A DNA stretch of 18,079 nt. Source: Alphaproteobacteria bacterium (GTDB lineage: Bacteria > Pseudomonadota > Alphaproteobacteria > CAAHEQ01 > UBA3637). The stretch spans positions 1 to 18,079 of the forward strand of contig CAAHEQ010000077.1 in the NCBI GenBank assembly GCA_900772625.1. Reading direction: 5' to 3'. Of the stretch, positions 6,610-14,070 are shown in pieces. The notes under the pieces are model-generated. The model did no database searches. It saw nothing but the letters and a program-made list of their open reading frames with translations, and had not been told where the DNA came from. The translations under genes and the position numbers were made by a program. Each line of letters begins with the position of its first letter. Within the stretch, counting starts at the first letter, position 1.

Positions 6610-7890
6610 TTAGAACGCATATTGCATTTGAAGACCGAGAATATCGGAATGCATTGTGCTGAACTTGCCGCTGGGTTCATAGCCGTTGTCTGCGTCAGCA
6701 ATAACTTTGCTAGAGCGAACGAATAAATGTGCGTACCCAACATCGAACTGTACATTGTTCATCATATATGAAAAGCCAAACGACGCCCAATAACGGTCAT
6801 TATCTGGAATACGATATGTACGTGTTGTGTTGTTGTGTGTTGCACCTTCATCGTATGCCACACCTGCACGGAATGTCCAATTTTCGTTATGATAGTAATC
6901 TGCACCTAAGTTAATTGTCCATGTGTTGTCGTAATTGTACTTAGACGTTTTGGCATAGACTTGGCTGCCGCGTGGGTTGCCTGCATAGACATAGTTAAAC
7001 AAACGCGAATCGGACTTCATCACGAATTCTGGAAAAGATTGACTCCAGTGTGTCCAGCGCGCTGTTGCGGACAAGCCTACCTTTTGAATGCGTTGATAGG
7101 CAGACAGTGTAAACGTTTCTGGCAAAGCTGGAGAAGCCCAACCTGTTGCTGTTTGGTTAAAGATTCCGCCTGCGGCCAACGTGCCAGTGATTTTATGGTC
7201 ACCTTTCACTTGTTGTGTACTGCGTGCACGCCACGAAAAACCAAAGCGTGTGCCTTTTGTCGGTTCGTACATCGCACCTAATACACCCGTTTTGGTCCAA
7301 CCATCGAGTTCGAACTTACTCATACCGCCACCCAAAGAGCTGAGCGAGTTTGTCATTTTACCATAAATATAGCGTGCAATAAATGTTGCACCGATTGTGA
7401 ACTTGTTGGTGACTTTATAAGAGACAGCAGGCGCCAAGTCCATAACTGTCAAAGTCGATTCCAATGCTGTATCAGCTCCAAACCAACCTGCTCTATAACG
7501 TGTTGCCAAACCGTACGGGGCATAAACACCAAAGCCGAAAGTTAATTTTTCATTGACATTATATTGACCAAATGCGTTTGGAATAGCAACCCAGTGATCC
7601 ATTTTGCCATAGCTACCCGCAGGATAACGGCCATAGTTTTCCATGCTGTTAATATCCGCGTGCAAGTTGACTTCCGTCATACCGAATTGAACGCCTGATC
7701 TTTTGAGGCTCATACCAGCAGGGTTGAACGCCACTGCGGAATAGTCATCACCGACAATACCAACACCCGCATAAGAGCGACCCAAACCTGTCACAGAGTA
7801 ATCGTTTAATTGATAGCTTCCTGCTTCAGCCATAGAAGAAATGCCACACAAGGCCAGAGCGATAGCAAGAAATTTTTTATAAGTATTCAT
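6610..7890 (-). CDS. FadL/OmpP1 family outer-membrane transport protein
   Basis: This is a 426-aa outer-membrane beta-barrel of the FadL/OmpP1/TodX family, whose members pass fatty acids or other hydrophobic compounds through the outer membrane. The signal peptide runs to AEA at residue 23. The mature N-terminus (GSYQLNDYSVTGLGRSYAGVG) and the NPAG motif at 56-59 match the hatch region of the family. The rest alternates aromatic and polar residues as barrel strands do, and the chain ends QYAF with the C-terminal Phe expected for Bam-dependent insertion. The start at 7890 follows AAGGA and gives the signal peptide at the very N-terminus; the longer frame from 7944 does not. The substrate is unknown. 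A Pho-box-like repeat array lies 70-110 bp upstream. Confidence 0.9.
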   Translation of the reverse strand: MNTYKKFLAIALALCGISSMAEAGSYQLNDYSVTGLGRSYAGVGIVGDDYSAVAFNPAGMSLKRSGVQFGMTEVNLHADINSMENYGRYPAGSYGKMDHWVAIPNAFGQYNVNEKLTFGFGVYAPYGLATRYRAGWFGADTALESTLTVMDLAPAVSYKVTNKFTIGATFIARYIYGKMTNSLSSLGGGMSKFELDGWTKTGVLGAMYEPTKGTRFGFSWRARSTQQVKGDHKITGTLAAGGIFNQTATGWASPALPETFTLSAYQRIQKVGLSATARWTHWSQSFPEFVMKSDSRLFNYVYAGNPRGSQVYAKTSKYNYDNTWTINLGADYYHNENWTFRAGVAYDEGATHNNTTRTYRIPDNDRYWASFGFSYMMNNVQFDVGYAHLFVRSSKVIADADNGYEPSGKFSTMHSDILGLQMQYAF

Positions 7891-7960
7891 CTTTTTTTCC
7901 TTAATTGTTAATTCGAAAACATCTAACAGTATGTCTATTTTCAAAATAAATGCAAGCCTT

Positions 7961-8000
7961 TTGTCACAAAAGTGTCACATTTCTTTTACAAAAGTGTCAC
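7961..8000. promoter_or_regulatory. 11-bp-phased direct repeats resembling tandem Pho boxes
   Basis: Four 7-mers start exactly 11 bp apart: TTGTCAC (7961), GTGTCAC (7972), CTTTTAC (7983) and GTGTCAC (7994), with A/T-only 4-nt spacers. The PhoB box is a direct repeat of CTGTCAT-like 7-mers at 11-bp spacing, so the first two units make a good Pho box and the second two a weaker one. The site is in the gap between the divergent FadL-like gene and the Lys-rich membrane protein gene. I cannot decide which one it serves. Other OmpR-family regulators also bind 10-11-bp-phased repeats. Confidence 0.45.
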
Positions 8001-8097
8001 AAAACAAAAATGTTTTTATTGTTTTTCAATTAGTTGCTATGTTTATCAAGGTGAAAATATTTTTTACTTTTTTGTTTCTATTTTGTTGAAAAGTCTC

Positions 8098-8126
8098 TTG
8101 ACAAAACTTCAAAAGCTTTTTAGGAT
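8098..8126 (+). promoter_or_regulatory. sigma70 promoter of the Lys-rich membrane protein gene
   Basis: TTGACA (8098-8103, perfect -35), 17-nt spacer, TAGGAT (8121-8126). Transcription would start about 36 bp before the start codon at 8169. Confidence 0.8.
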
Positions 8127-8168
8127 AAATCTGTTCAATGATTGTATTTTCTCAAGGAGATTATAAAA

Positions 8169-9200
8169 ATGGTATCGAAAAAAACATCTAAAAAAGCACC
8201 CGCCGCTACAAAAGCGCATAAAAAGGGCTCGACAGTAAAGCCCGTTAAAGCCACCGAGCACAAAAAGGTAGAAGCTTCGGTTGATGCTGCGGTAGCTGCA
8301 ACAAAGACTTCCTCAGAAGCGGCAAAAACTGTTTCCCCAAAAGTCGAAAAGCAACCCGTCAAAGTCAAAAAAGTTTACGAAATGTCTGCTTTTTTCCATG
8401 CGGTTGTCGTACTGATGGTCGTGATTTTGTATGCTGAGCTGGCTGCGTTAGCTGTAATTTATACAAACTATGAAGTGACGATTGAAAGTAAATCTTTGGT
8501 TGAAATGCGTGAGGCTCAATTAAAAGCACAACGCGAAGTGTTGGCAAAAACGCGCAAGCCGAACCGCCTGCGTATCGCACGTAATTTGAAAAAAGCGCAA
8601 GCCGCCAAAACAAATACAAAGGTGCAACAAGTCGCTAAAGCGTTGACGACTCAGCCTGTTGCGGCGCCCACCACGCGTTTGCTTGACCTTGGCGACTTTG
8701 TCGGTGCGTTGACGACTCAGCCTGATGCGGCGCCTGTCACGCATGAAGCAAAGCCTGCTTTTAAATGTCCAGAGCCTGTCGCACGCAAAACGCAATTCAA
8801 CGAAGCCGAATACGAACATTACGCCACAACGGGTAAGGCCGTGATTGCTGGCAAAGCTTGTTTTACATTGGCAGACGGAGCGGAAAAATGTTTTGCTGGT
8901 GTTGACGTCTTCATCAACCCTGTCACGACTTATTCGACAGAATGGTACGAACGCGGTTGGGCTGGACGCGAGTTTTTAGAAAACTCTGATGTCCGCGCAC
9001 TCAAGTACAACAAAAAAGTCAGAACCGCCAAAGACGGCTCATACAGATTTGAAAACTTGCCTGCGGGCTCATACTATGTTGGTGCGGTTGTTTGCGAACC
9101 TGCGAAAAAAGACGCAAAAGAGTGCCAGATCACACGCTATGCGGCAAAGGTCAAGATGAAAAACAGCGTAAGGCCAACCTTATTAAAGGTTTTCCCATAA
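8169..9200 (+). CDS. single-span membrane protein: Lys/Ala-rich cytoplasmic tail plus periplasmic carboxypeptidase-regulatory-like domain
   Basis: The product is 343 aa. Residues 1-70 are rich in Lys, Ala, Thr and Val (KKTSKKAPAATKAHKKG and similar), like histone-H1-type tails. A hydrophobic span follows at about 73-98. By the positive-inside rule the tail is cytoplasmic and the rest periplasmic. Residues 105-160 are basic and helical. A 22-residue-spaced repeat (ALTTQPxAAP at 158 and 180) forms a linker. Residues 200-343 carry five Cys and a prealbumin-like pattern: GKACFTLADGAEKCFAGVDVFINP, YSTEWYERGW, then TAKDGSYRFENLPAGSYYVGAVV. The last segment is typical of carboxypeptidase regulatory-like beta-sandwich domains. 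AAGGAG lies 9 nt before the ATG. No catalytic domain is seen. Function is unknown; envelope anchoring or DNA contact by the tail is conjecture. Confidence 0.8.
   Translation: MVSKKTSKKAPAATKAHKKGSTVKPVKATEHKKVEASVDAAVAATKTSSEAAKTVSPKVEKQPVKVKKVYEMSAFFHAVVVLMVVILYAELAALAVIYTNYEVTIESKSLVEMREAQLKAQREVLAKTRKPNRLRIARNLKKAQAAKTNTKVQQVAKALTTQPVAAPTTRLLDLGDFVGALTTQPDAAPVTHEAKPAFKCPEPVARKTQFNEAEYEHYATTGKAVIAGKACFTLADGAEKCFAGVDVFINPVTTYSTEWYERGWAGREFLENSDVRALKYNKKVRTAKDGSYRFENLPAGSYYVGAVVCEPAKKDAKECQITRYAAKVKMKNSVRPTLLKVFP
8640..8734 (+). repeat. internal direct repeat, two 29-bp copies
   Basis: Copies at 8640-8668 and 8706-8734 differ at one base. They are offset by 66 bp, so the reading frame is kept and the protein gains two ALTTQPxAAP linker units. 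This suggests a recent in-frame duplication. Confidence 0.9.
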
Positions 9201-9252
9201 GGCGTTTTGAAGTGGGTGGCCGCCTTGTGCATTCCGAAAGAAAACGCCACCC
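9201..9252 (+). other. 3' untranslated region with two competing stems
   Basis: Just after the stop codon, GGCGTTTT (9201-9208) can pair with AAAACGCC (9241-9248), while GGGTGGC (9214-9220) can pair with GCCACCC (9246-9252). The two stems share bases 9246-9248 and so compete. From here to the terminator at 9361 I see no gene. Confidence 0.3.
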
Positions 9253-9360
9253 TCCCCGCGCTTTTAGCGTTAAGCTGACACTGCGCCTGAAGACGGAAGC
9301 CTGGTAGCCCACGCGTTAAAACTGAGCATTAAGTTCGGCATAGATAGTTGGCAAAAAAAG

Positions 9361-9381
9361 AAGAGCCCTTTGCGGGCTCTT
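9361..9381. terminator. bidirectional intrinsic terminator
   Basis: AAGAGCCC (9361-9368) pairs with GGGCTCTT (9374-9381) around a 5-nt loop. On the minus strand it is followed by CTTTTTTT, and the stop codon of the 73-aa gene directly abuts the stem. On the plus strand it closes the transcript of the Lys-rich membrane protein. Confidence 0.9.
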
Positions 9382-9603
9382 TTATTTTGTGAAAAGGTGT
9401 TTAACCTGCGCTAATTGTCTGAGCATACGGCGCTTTAAATAATAGCGCTTTTTATTTTCTAAAATACTATGTTTTTTGGCGTCATAATATTCGATATTAC
9501 CGTCGTCGTATACCACATAACGTGTTTTTTCAAACTCTACAATTTTAGCCTTTGGAGTCGGTATTGATGTCTTTGTTTTTTGTTTCAAATTATTTGTTGT
9601 CAT
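9382..9603 (-). CDS. small basic protein of unknown function (73 aa)
   Basis: I do not recognise the family. The N-terminal third (MTTNNLKQKTKTSIPTPKAK) looks disordered and basic. Residues about 24-43 (VEFEKTRYVVYDDGNIEYYD) look like a beta hairpin, and the C-terminal part (ENKKRYYLKRRMLRQLAQVKHLFTK) is a strongly basic helix. This could suit RNA or nucleoid binding, but that is a guess from charge. AGGAG lies 6 nt before the ATG at 9603; the frame upstream to 9666 overlaps the promoter and is not translated. The gene stands alone with a perfect consensus promoter and an abutting terminator, so it is a compact monocistronic unit that is probably strongly expressed. Confidence 0.7.
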   Translation of the reverse strand: MTTNNLKQKTKTSIPTPKAKIVEFEKTRYVVYDDGNIEYYDAKKHSILENKKRYYLKRRMLRQLAQVKHLFTK

Positions 9604-9637
9604 TTTAGTCTCCTGAGAAAATTTCAGATATTTATTG

Positions 9638-9666
9638 ATTATAGCGCATTTTTTTACTTTTGTCAA
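9638..9666 (-). promoter_or_regulatory. perfect consensus sigma70 promoter
   Basis: On the minus strand: TTGACA (9666-9661), exactly 17 nt, TATAAT (9643-9638). Both hexamers match the consensus at all positions. The leader to the start codon at 9603 would be about 28 nt. Confidence 0.9.
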
Positions 9667-9801
9667 GAATCCTGTTCTGCATGTAAAGCTGCATTAAAAA
9701 GAGCATTTTTAGCTCCCTACGACTCGCGCAACGCATTAAAAAGCTCGTAATTTTCATCATTCAAAATAAAGCATGGCACTTTAAAATAAGTTTCAACAAA
9801 A

Positions 9802-9831
9802 AAAAGGAGCAACCAACAGATTGCCCCTTTT
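9802..9831. terminator. intrinsic terminator of rpmB
   Basis: AAAAGGAGCAA (9802-9812) pairs with TTGCCCCTTTT (9821-9831) with one mismatch. On the minus strand it is followed by a run of eight T, 20 bp after the rpmB stop. The stretch from 9667 to 9801 holds only a short repeated GCATTAAAAAG (9691 and 9733) and no gene that I can support. Confidence 0.85.
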
Positions 9832-9850
9832 AAATAAAATTCTTCAGAAA

Positions 9851-10138
9851 TTAAGCTGTTTTATTTGCTTTCAAAACACGCTTTTTCAAGCTTTTCGCTT
9901 CATCTGTCAAACGGCTGTTTGGAGTCGACAACAAATAGTTATCCAAACCGCCATTGTGTTCAATAGTACGCAAGCCGTGAGCAGAGACACGGAAATGAAC
10001 GATATTACCCAAAATCTCGCTGAGCAACGACACCTTTTGCAGATTCGGCATAAACCGACGTCTTTCTCTGTTTTTTGCGTGGCTGACCGTGTTCCCAGAC
10101 TGAACAGTTTTTCCTGAAATAAGACAACGCTTTGCCAT
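9851..10138 (-). CDS. rpmB: 50S ribosomal protein L28
   Basis: L28 is a component of the large ribosomal subunit. The 95-aa product has the family order: MAKRCLISGKTVQSGNTVSHAKNRERRRFMPNLQKV at the N-terminus, then FRVSAHGLRTIEHNGGLDNYLL, then a basic C-terminal helix. Length and the C-terminal half fit the alphaproteobacterial type. AAAGGA lies 8 nt before the ATG. There is no CxxC zinc site. The gene has its own promoter and terminator, so it is a single-gene unit. Confidence 0.96.
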   Translation of the reverse strand: MAKRCLISGKTVQSGNTVSHAKNRERRRFMPNLQKVSLLSEILGNIVHFRVSAHGLRTIEHNGGLDNYLLSTPNSRLTDEAKSLKKRVLKANKTA

Positions 10139-10181
10139 TTTTAAAATCCTTTCTTCAATTCTTTACAAAACTTGAGCCATA

Positions 10182-10210
10182 TTCATACATCTTTTTTACA
10201 TAAAAGTCAA
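10182..10210 (-). promoter_or_regulatory. sigma70 promoter of rpmB
   Basis: On the minus strand: TTGACT (10210-10205), 17 nt, TATGAA (10187-10182). The leader to the start codon is about 35-40 nt. Confidence 0.7.
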
Positions 10211-10226
10211 GCACTTTTTTAAAGTT

Positions 10227-10829
10227 TTATAAAAATTTAATTAAGATAAAACTTCCAAACAGTAAAATGACAAACAAAATCGACAGCCAACCCAGATTTT
10301 TTTCAATATAAGCTTTCATTGGCGCACCCCATTTGTACAAAAGCCAAGCGATTAAGAAAAACCTGAGTCCGCGCGAGATAATAGACGCAACTGTAAACAC
10401 TGCGAAATTAAGCCCGACTGCGCCACTTGCAATCGTGACTATCTTATATGGAAATGGCGTGACGCCCGCCATAAAGACAATCCACGAACCGTATTGATTG
10501 TACCAATCCTTGAATTGATTGAACGCGCCTATCATTCCCCATTTTGTCAGCAACGGCGTCAACACGGCATCGTCCAAGAAAAAGCCGATTGCATAACCAA
10601 AGCACCCTCCCAGCACGCTGGCGATAGTGCAATAAAGCGCAAGCTTAAATGCGCGTTCGCGTTGAGCCAACACCAGCGGAATTAAAAAGACATCGGGCGG
10701 AATTGGAAAAAACGAGCTTTCAATAAACGATATGCACACCAAAGCCCATACTGCATTACTTTTAGCGGCGATTTTCATCGACCAATCATAAGTTCCCCTG
10801 ACTATTTTATTATAAAGTGATTTAATCAT
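10227..10829 (-). CDS. YqaA/DedA-type (VTT/SNARE-associated) inner-membrane protein
   Basis: This 200-aa polytopic inner-membrane protein belongs to the DedA/VTT superfamily, YqaA branch. Members are thought to move lipids or to act as transporters, and the substrate here is not known. Family marks seen are ESSFFPIPPDVFLIPLVLA (37-55), the re-entrant GVTPFPYKI (122-130) followed by a small-residue stretch, and the SRGLRF loop (152-157). A last hydrophobic helix lies at about 180-199. AAAGGA lies before the ATG at 10829. The gene is downstream of uvrB with a 92-bp A/T-rich gap and no clear terminator, so read-through from uvrB is possible. Confidence 0.88.
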   Translation of the reverse strand: MIKSLYNKIVRGTYDWSMKIAAKSNAVWALVCISFIESSFFPIPPDVFLIPLVLAQRERAFKLALYCTIASVLGGCFGYAIGFFLDDAVLTPLLTKWGMIGAFNQFKDWYNQYGSWIVFMAGVTPFPYKIVTIASGAVGLNFAVFTVASIISRGLRFFLIAWLLYKWGAPMKAYIEKNLGWLSILFVILLFGSFILIKFL

Positions 10830-10921
10830 TTTGTTTCCTTTAAAAAAGTACTTGCCTTTTCTTATAACAGAAAAAAAGAAATAGTAAAATATTTTTTAAG
10901 CGTACCGAACAGCCCTAAATG

Positions 10922-12943
10922 CTACAGCCCCATTTTTTGACTGCGCAGCTGCATAATTTCACCCCGCAAACGGATTGCTTCTTCAAAGTTCAAATCCTCT
11001 GCCGCTTGCTTCATTTGCTTTTCAAGCCGCGCAACTTGCTTTTCAAAATCTTTTTCAGGCACTGCAAGCGTTTTTTCTTCCACACTTGCGTCCGCATAAT
11101 CCATCTCACCCAAGCTTTGCAAAATGTCTGGCACTTGCTTTTTGATTGTGTGTGGGGTGATGTGGTGTTCTTCATTAAACGCCATTTGCTTTTCACGGCG
11201 GCGGCGTGTTTCGGCCAATGCGCGCTCGATCGATCCCGTCATTTTGTCGGCATACAAAATCACACGACCATGGTCGTTTCGAGCTGCTCGCCCAATCGTT
11301 TGAATCAGCGATGTTTCCGAACGCAAGAAACCTTCTTTGTCCGCGTCCAAAATCGCAACCAGCGCGCATTCAGGAATGTCGAGGCCTTCACGCAACAAGT
11401 TAATGCCCACCAGCACGTCAAACACACCCGAGCGCAAGTCTTTAATAATCTGAATACGCTCAAGTGTATCAATATCCGAATGCATATAACGCACTTTGAC
11501 GCCATTTTCGGCCAGATACTCGGTCAAATCTTCGGCCATTTTCTTCGTCAAGGTCGTCACCAAAACGCGCTCTTGCTTTTTGGCACATTCAATGCATTCG
11601 CTGAGCAAATCATCCACTTGGTTAAACACGGGGCGAATCACACATTCGGGATCGAGCAAGCCTGTCGGGCGAATGATTTGTTCGGTAAAAACGCCGCCCG
11701 CTTGCGACATTTCCCAATGCGCAGGCGTTGCCGAAACAAATATCGTCTGAGGCCGCATCGAGTCCCATTCTTCAAACTTCAGCGGGCGATTGTCTTTAGC
11801 GCTGGGCAGGCGGAAGCCATAGTTGACCAACGTATCCTTGCGTGAAAAATCGCCTTTATACATCGCGCCGATTTGCGGCACGGTGACATGGCTTTCATCA
11901 ATAAACAAAATCGCATCGCGTGGCAGATATTCAAACAAAGTCGGTGGAGCTTCTCCCGCTTTGCGTCCCGTCAGGTGACGCGAATAGTTTTCAATGCCTT
12001 TGCACGAGCCTGTTGCTTCCATCATTTCCAGATCAAAGCGCGTGCGTTGGCCAAGACGCTGCGCCTCCACCAATTGGTTGTGCGCTTCAAAATATGCAAG
12101 CCTGTCTTTTAATTCTTCTTTGATTGTTTTAAACGCTTGACTGAGCGCGGGACGTGGCGTCACATAGTGGCTGGCAGGATAAACAACAACCTCATTGAGC
12201 GAAAGCTTTGATTTACCCGTCAGAGGGTCAAATTCGCAAATGCTTTCGATCTCGTCCCCGAACAGAGAAATGCGCCACGCAATGTCCTCTAAGTGAGACG
12301 GAAAAATGTCCACGATATCCCCGCTGATGCGAAACGAGCCCCGCTCAAGCACAAGGTTGTTGCGAGCGTATTGCAATGCGGTCAGCTCGCGCGCTAAATC
12401 CGTCAGGTCGACTGTATCGCCCACCTTAAGCGGCATCTTCATTGCCGAGTACGATTCAACGCTGCCCAAACCATAAATGCACGACACGGACGAAACGATA
12501 ATCACATCTCGGCGTTCCAAAATGTTGCGCGTTGCCGAATGGCGCATTCGATCTATTTGCTCGTTAATTGCCGAGTCTTTTTCGATATAGGTATCCGTGC
12601 GCGGAATATAGGCTTCGGGCTGGTAATAATCATAGTAGGAAACGAAATATTCGACTGCGTTGTTGGGAAAAAAGCTTTTCATTTCGCCGTAAAGCTGTGC
12701 CGCAAGCGTTTTATTGTGTGCCAAAATCAAGGCTGGTCGGTGCGATTGTTCGATAATCTTTGCCATCGTGAATGTCTTGCCCGATCCTGTGATGCCGAGC
12801 AGAACTTGGTTGCGTTCGCCCGCTTGCAAGCCTTTGACGAGCTCTTCAATTGCTTGCGGTTGGTCACCAGCAGGGGCATACGGGCTTTGTAAATCAAACT
12901 CGGCAGGTGTCAGATTTTCGATTTTTTCATACAGCGGAAACAT
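10922..12943 (-). CDS. uvrB: excinuclease ABC subunit B
   Basis: UvrB is the damage-verifying helicase-like subunit of nucleotide excision repair; it acts with UvrA and UvrC in the cytoplasm. The 673-aa length is normal. Walker A is GITGSGKT (50-57). The DNA-gripping beta hairpin region reads YYDYYQPEAYIPRTDTYIEKDS. The FIDESHVTVPQIGAMYKGD and GINLLREGLDIPE segments (helicase motifs) are intact, as is IQTIGRAARN. A C-terminal UVR motif ends the protein. The start codon directly follows the stop of the upstream gene (TAA-ATG) and has no good ribosome site of its own, so translation is probably coupled. Confidence 0.98.
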   Translation of the reverse strand: MFPLYEKIENLTPAEFDLQSPYAPAGDQPQAIEELVKGLQAGERNQVLLGITGSGKTFTMAKIIEQSHRPALILAHNKTLAAQLYGEMKSFFPNNAVEYFVSYYDYYQPEAYIPRTDTYIEKDSAINEQIDRMRHSATRNILERRDVIIVSSVSCIYGLGSVESYSAMKMPLKVGDTVDLTDLARELTALQYARNNLVLERGSFRISGDIVDIFPSHLEDIAWRISLFGDEIESICEFDPLTGKSKLSLNEVVVYPASHYVTPRPALSQAFKTIKEELKDRLAYFEAHNQLVEAQRLGQRTRFDLEMMEATGSCKGIENYSRHLTGRKAGEAPPTLFEYLPRDAILFIDESHVTVPQIGAMYKGDFSRKDTLVNYGFRLPSAKDNRPLKFEEWDSMRPQTIFVSATPAHWEMSQAGGVFTEQIIRPTGLLDPECVIRPVFNQVDDLLSECIECAKKQERVLVTTLTKKMAEDLTEYLAENGVKVRYMHSDIDTLERIQIIKDLRSGVFDVLVGINLLREGLDIPECALVAILDADKEGFLRSETSLIQTIGRAARNDHGRVILYADKMTGSIERALAETRRRREKQMAFNEEHHITPHTIKKQVPDILQSLGEMDYADASVEEKTLAVPEKDFEKQVARLEKQMKQAAEDLNFEEAIRLRGEIMQLRSQKMGL

Positions 12944-14041
12944 TTATTTTTTACGATTAAAAAGTTGTTTTGCCTCTTGCACAGAAGATGCAACGCTGCG
13001 CCCTAAATCTATGCCCGCTTGCTTTGTATCGGCAAACATACTGCGGTATGTGATTTTAGGTTGTCCCCAAACCAACAAACGATAAATCAAATAAATCAAA
13101 ATACCCAACGTCATCAAGAAAATGACAAAATAAGAATTGCCGAACAAAACCCCCGTCATACCCAACAAAATCATCATCAAAAACAAGAATGGGATGATGC
13201 CATTGCTGTTTAAGTTTTTGCGAATGACGCCCGTGATGAAGAACGTAAACAAAACAGGTTCTGGATTTTTGCGGTGAACAAGACGATAGATTGCCGAATA
13301 AATCAGCTCGAAATAATAATAGGCAGGCATAACCAGCGCCGCAACCCAGTATCCTTTAATCGCGAGCAACACAAAGAACAAGCCCATTAAATAGGCCAAA
13401 GGCGTTGCACCTGTTTTGCCCAAAATAACGTCTGGGTTTTTCTTTTTGAAAATCGTAAAGCCGATTAAAGCAGCAATAATCAAAAATGGATAAAAGCCAA
13501 AATCGGCTGAAAATGGAGCTAGATTGCCCTGCCCTGCAAGCAGCGGTGCAAACAGCGAAAACGACAAGCACAAAGCTTCGGTTTGAATCAGCGTTAATCC
13601 AGCAACTTTGTCCATAGAAACGTACGCATTCATAAACAGCGCCCATAGCACAGCCGCTGTAAAGCGATCAAAGAACACGGGCAAAAAGCCTTGGAACACT
13701 AACATATCGGACGGAAAGAAAGCCATTGAAACAAGGGCAAGCAAAAAGTATGTCCAAAAACGATCGATTTTGCCTTTACGAATTGCAAATAAAGCTAGTC
13801 CGAATGTGGCCAACAAAAAAGGATAAAAGCCAAAGACAAAAACATTAAAAGGAAAGGCGCTTGCAGGCGTTGCAATAAGCAACAAAACCCATCCCAAAAT
13901 CACGGCGAGCGTGACAGGCAGACCCGCTTTGTTGCTGGCATCAATTCCGCGCGATGCTCTTTTGTTGTTGAACAAAACAAGCCCCGTATACGAAAGCAAA
14001 ACAGTCGCGATAAAAAACACGCAAAATAACGATAAAGCCAT
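12944..14041 (-). CDS. polytopic membrane protein, degenerate GT4 (WecA/MraY-type) sugar-1-phosphate transferase homologue
   Basis: The 365-aa protein has about ten hydrophobic spans. Its layout follows the polyprenyl-phosphate HexNAc-1-phosphate transferases (GT4). There is an N-terminal loop around RGIDASNKAG (31-40). KIDRF (91-95) sits where DD-containing IDDxx is expected. MNAYVSMDKVAGL (137-149) corresponds to NAFNxxDGxDGL. VILGKTGA (205-212) corresponds to FLGDxGS. A last cytoplasmic loop, YRLVHRKNP...TFFITGVIRKNLNSNG (252-281), sits where HxHH is expected. Most catalytic or metal-binding residues are replaced, though N138 and D144 remain. It is therefore probably a pseudoenzyme or a much altered transferase. 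AAAGGGGG precedes the ATG. It lies between infA and uvrB in one transcript. The homology is inferred from motif spacing, not from a search. Confidence 0.65.
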   Translation of the reverse strand: MALSLFCVFFIATVLLSYTGLVLFNNKRASRGIDASNKAGLPVTLAVILGWVLLLIATPASAFPFNVFVFGFYPFLLATFGLALFAIRKGKIDRFWTYFLLALVSMAFFPSDMLVFQGFLPVFFDRFTAAVLWALFMNAYVSMDKVAGLTLIQTEALCLSFSLFAPLLAGQGNLAPFSADFGFYPFLIIAALIGFTIFKKKNPDVILGKTGATPLAYLMGLFFVLLAIKGYWVAALVMPAYYYFELIYSAIYRLVHRKNPEPVLFTFFITGVIRKNLNSNGIIPFLFLMMILLGMTGVLFGNSYFVIFLMTLGILIYLIYRLLVWGQPKITYRSMFADTKQAGIDLGRSVASSVQEAKQLFNRKK

Positions 14042-14070
14042 TATATCCCCCTTTTTTTAGCCTACGCTTT

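Noticed and set aside
7891..8168. Short AT-rich open frame (7972-8166) in the divergent gap
   Set aside because: It has no ribosome site, overlaps the regulatory repeats and promoter, and its composition follows the AT-rich background.
9092..9307. Open frame running past the end of the Lys-rich membrane protein gene, possible frameshifted C-terminus
   Set aside because: The main frame already ends after a complete beta-sandwich domain, and the downstream residues (Arg/Pro-rich) show no family pattern or ribosome site.
9691..9743. Repeated GCATTAAAAAG considered as an attachment site or operator
   Set aside because: Two 11-bp A-rich copies 42 bp apart in an AT-rich gap can arise by chance, and no integrase or tRNA is near.
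10919..11845. A 308-codon open frame on the plus strand
   Set aside because: It lies wholly antisense to uvrB, is rich in His/Phe/Arg/Cys as frame shadows are, and has no ribosome site or domain.
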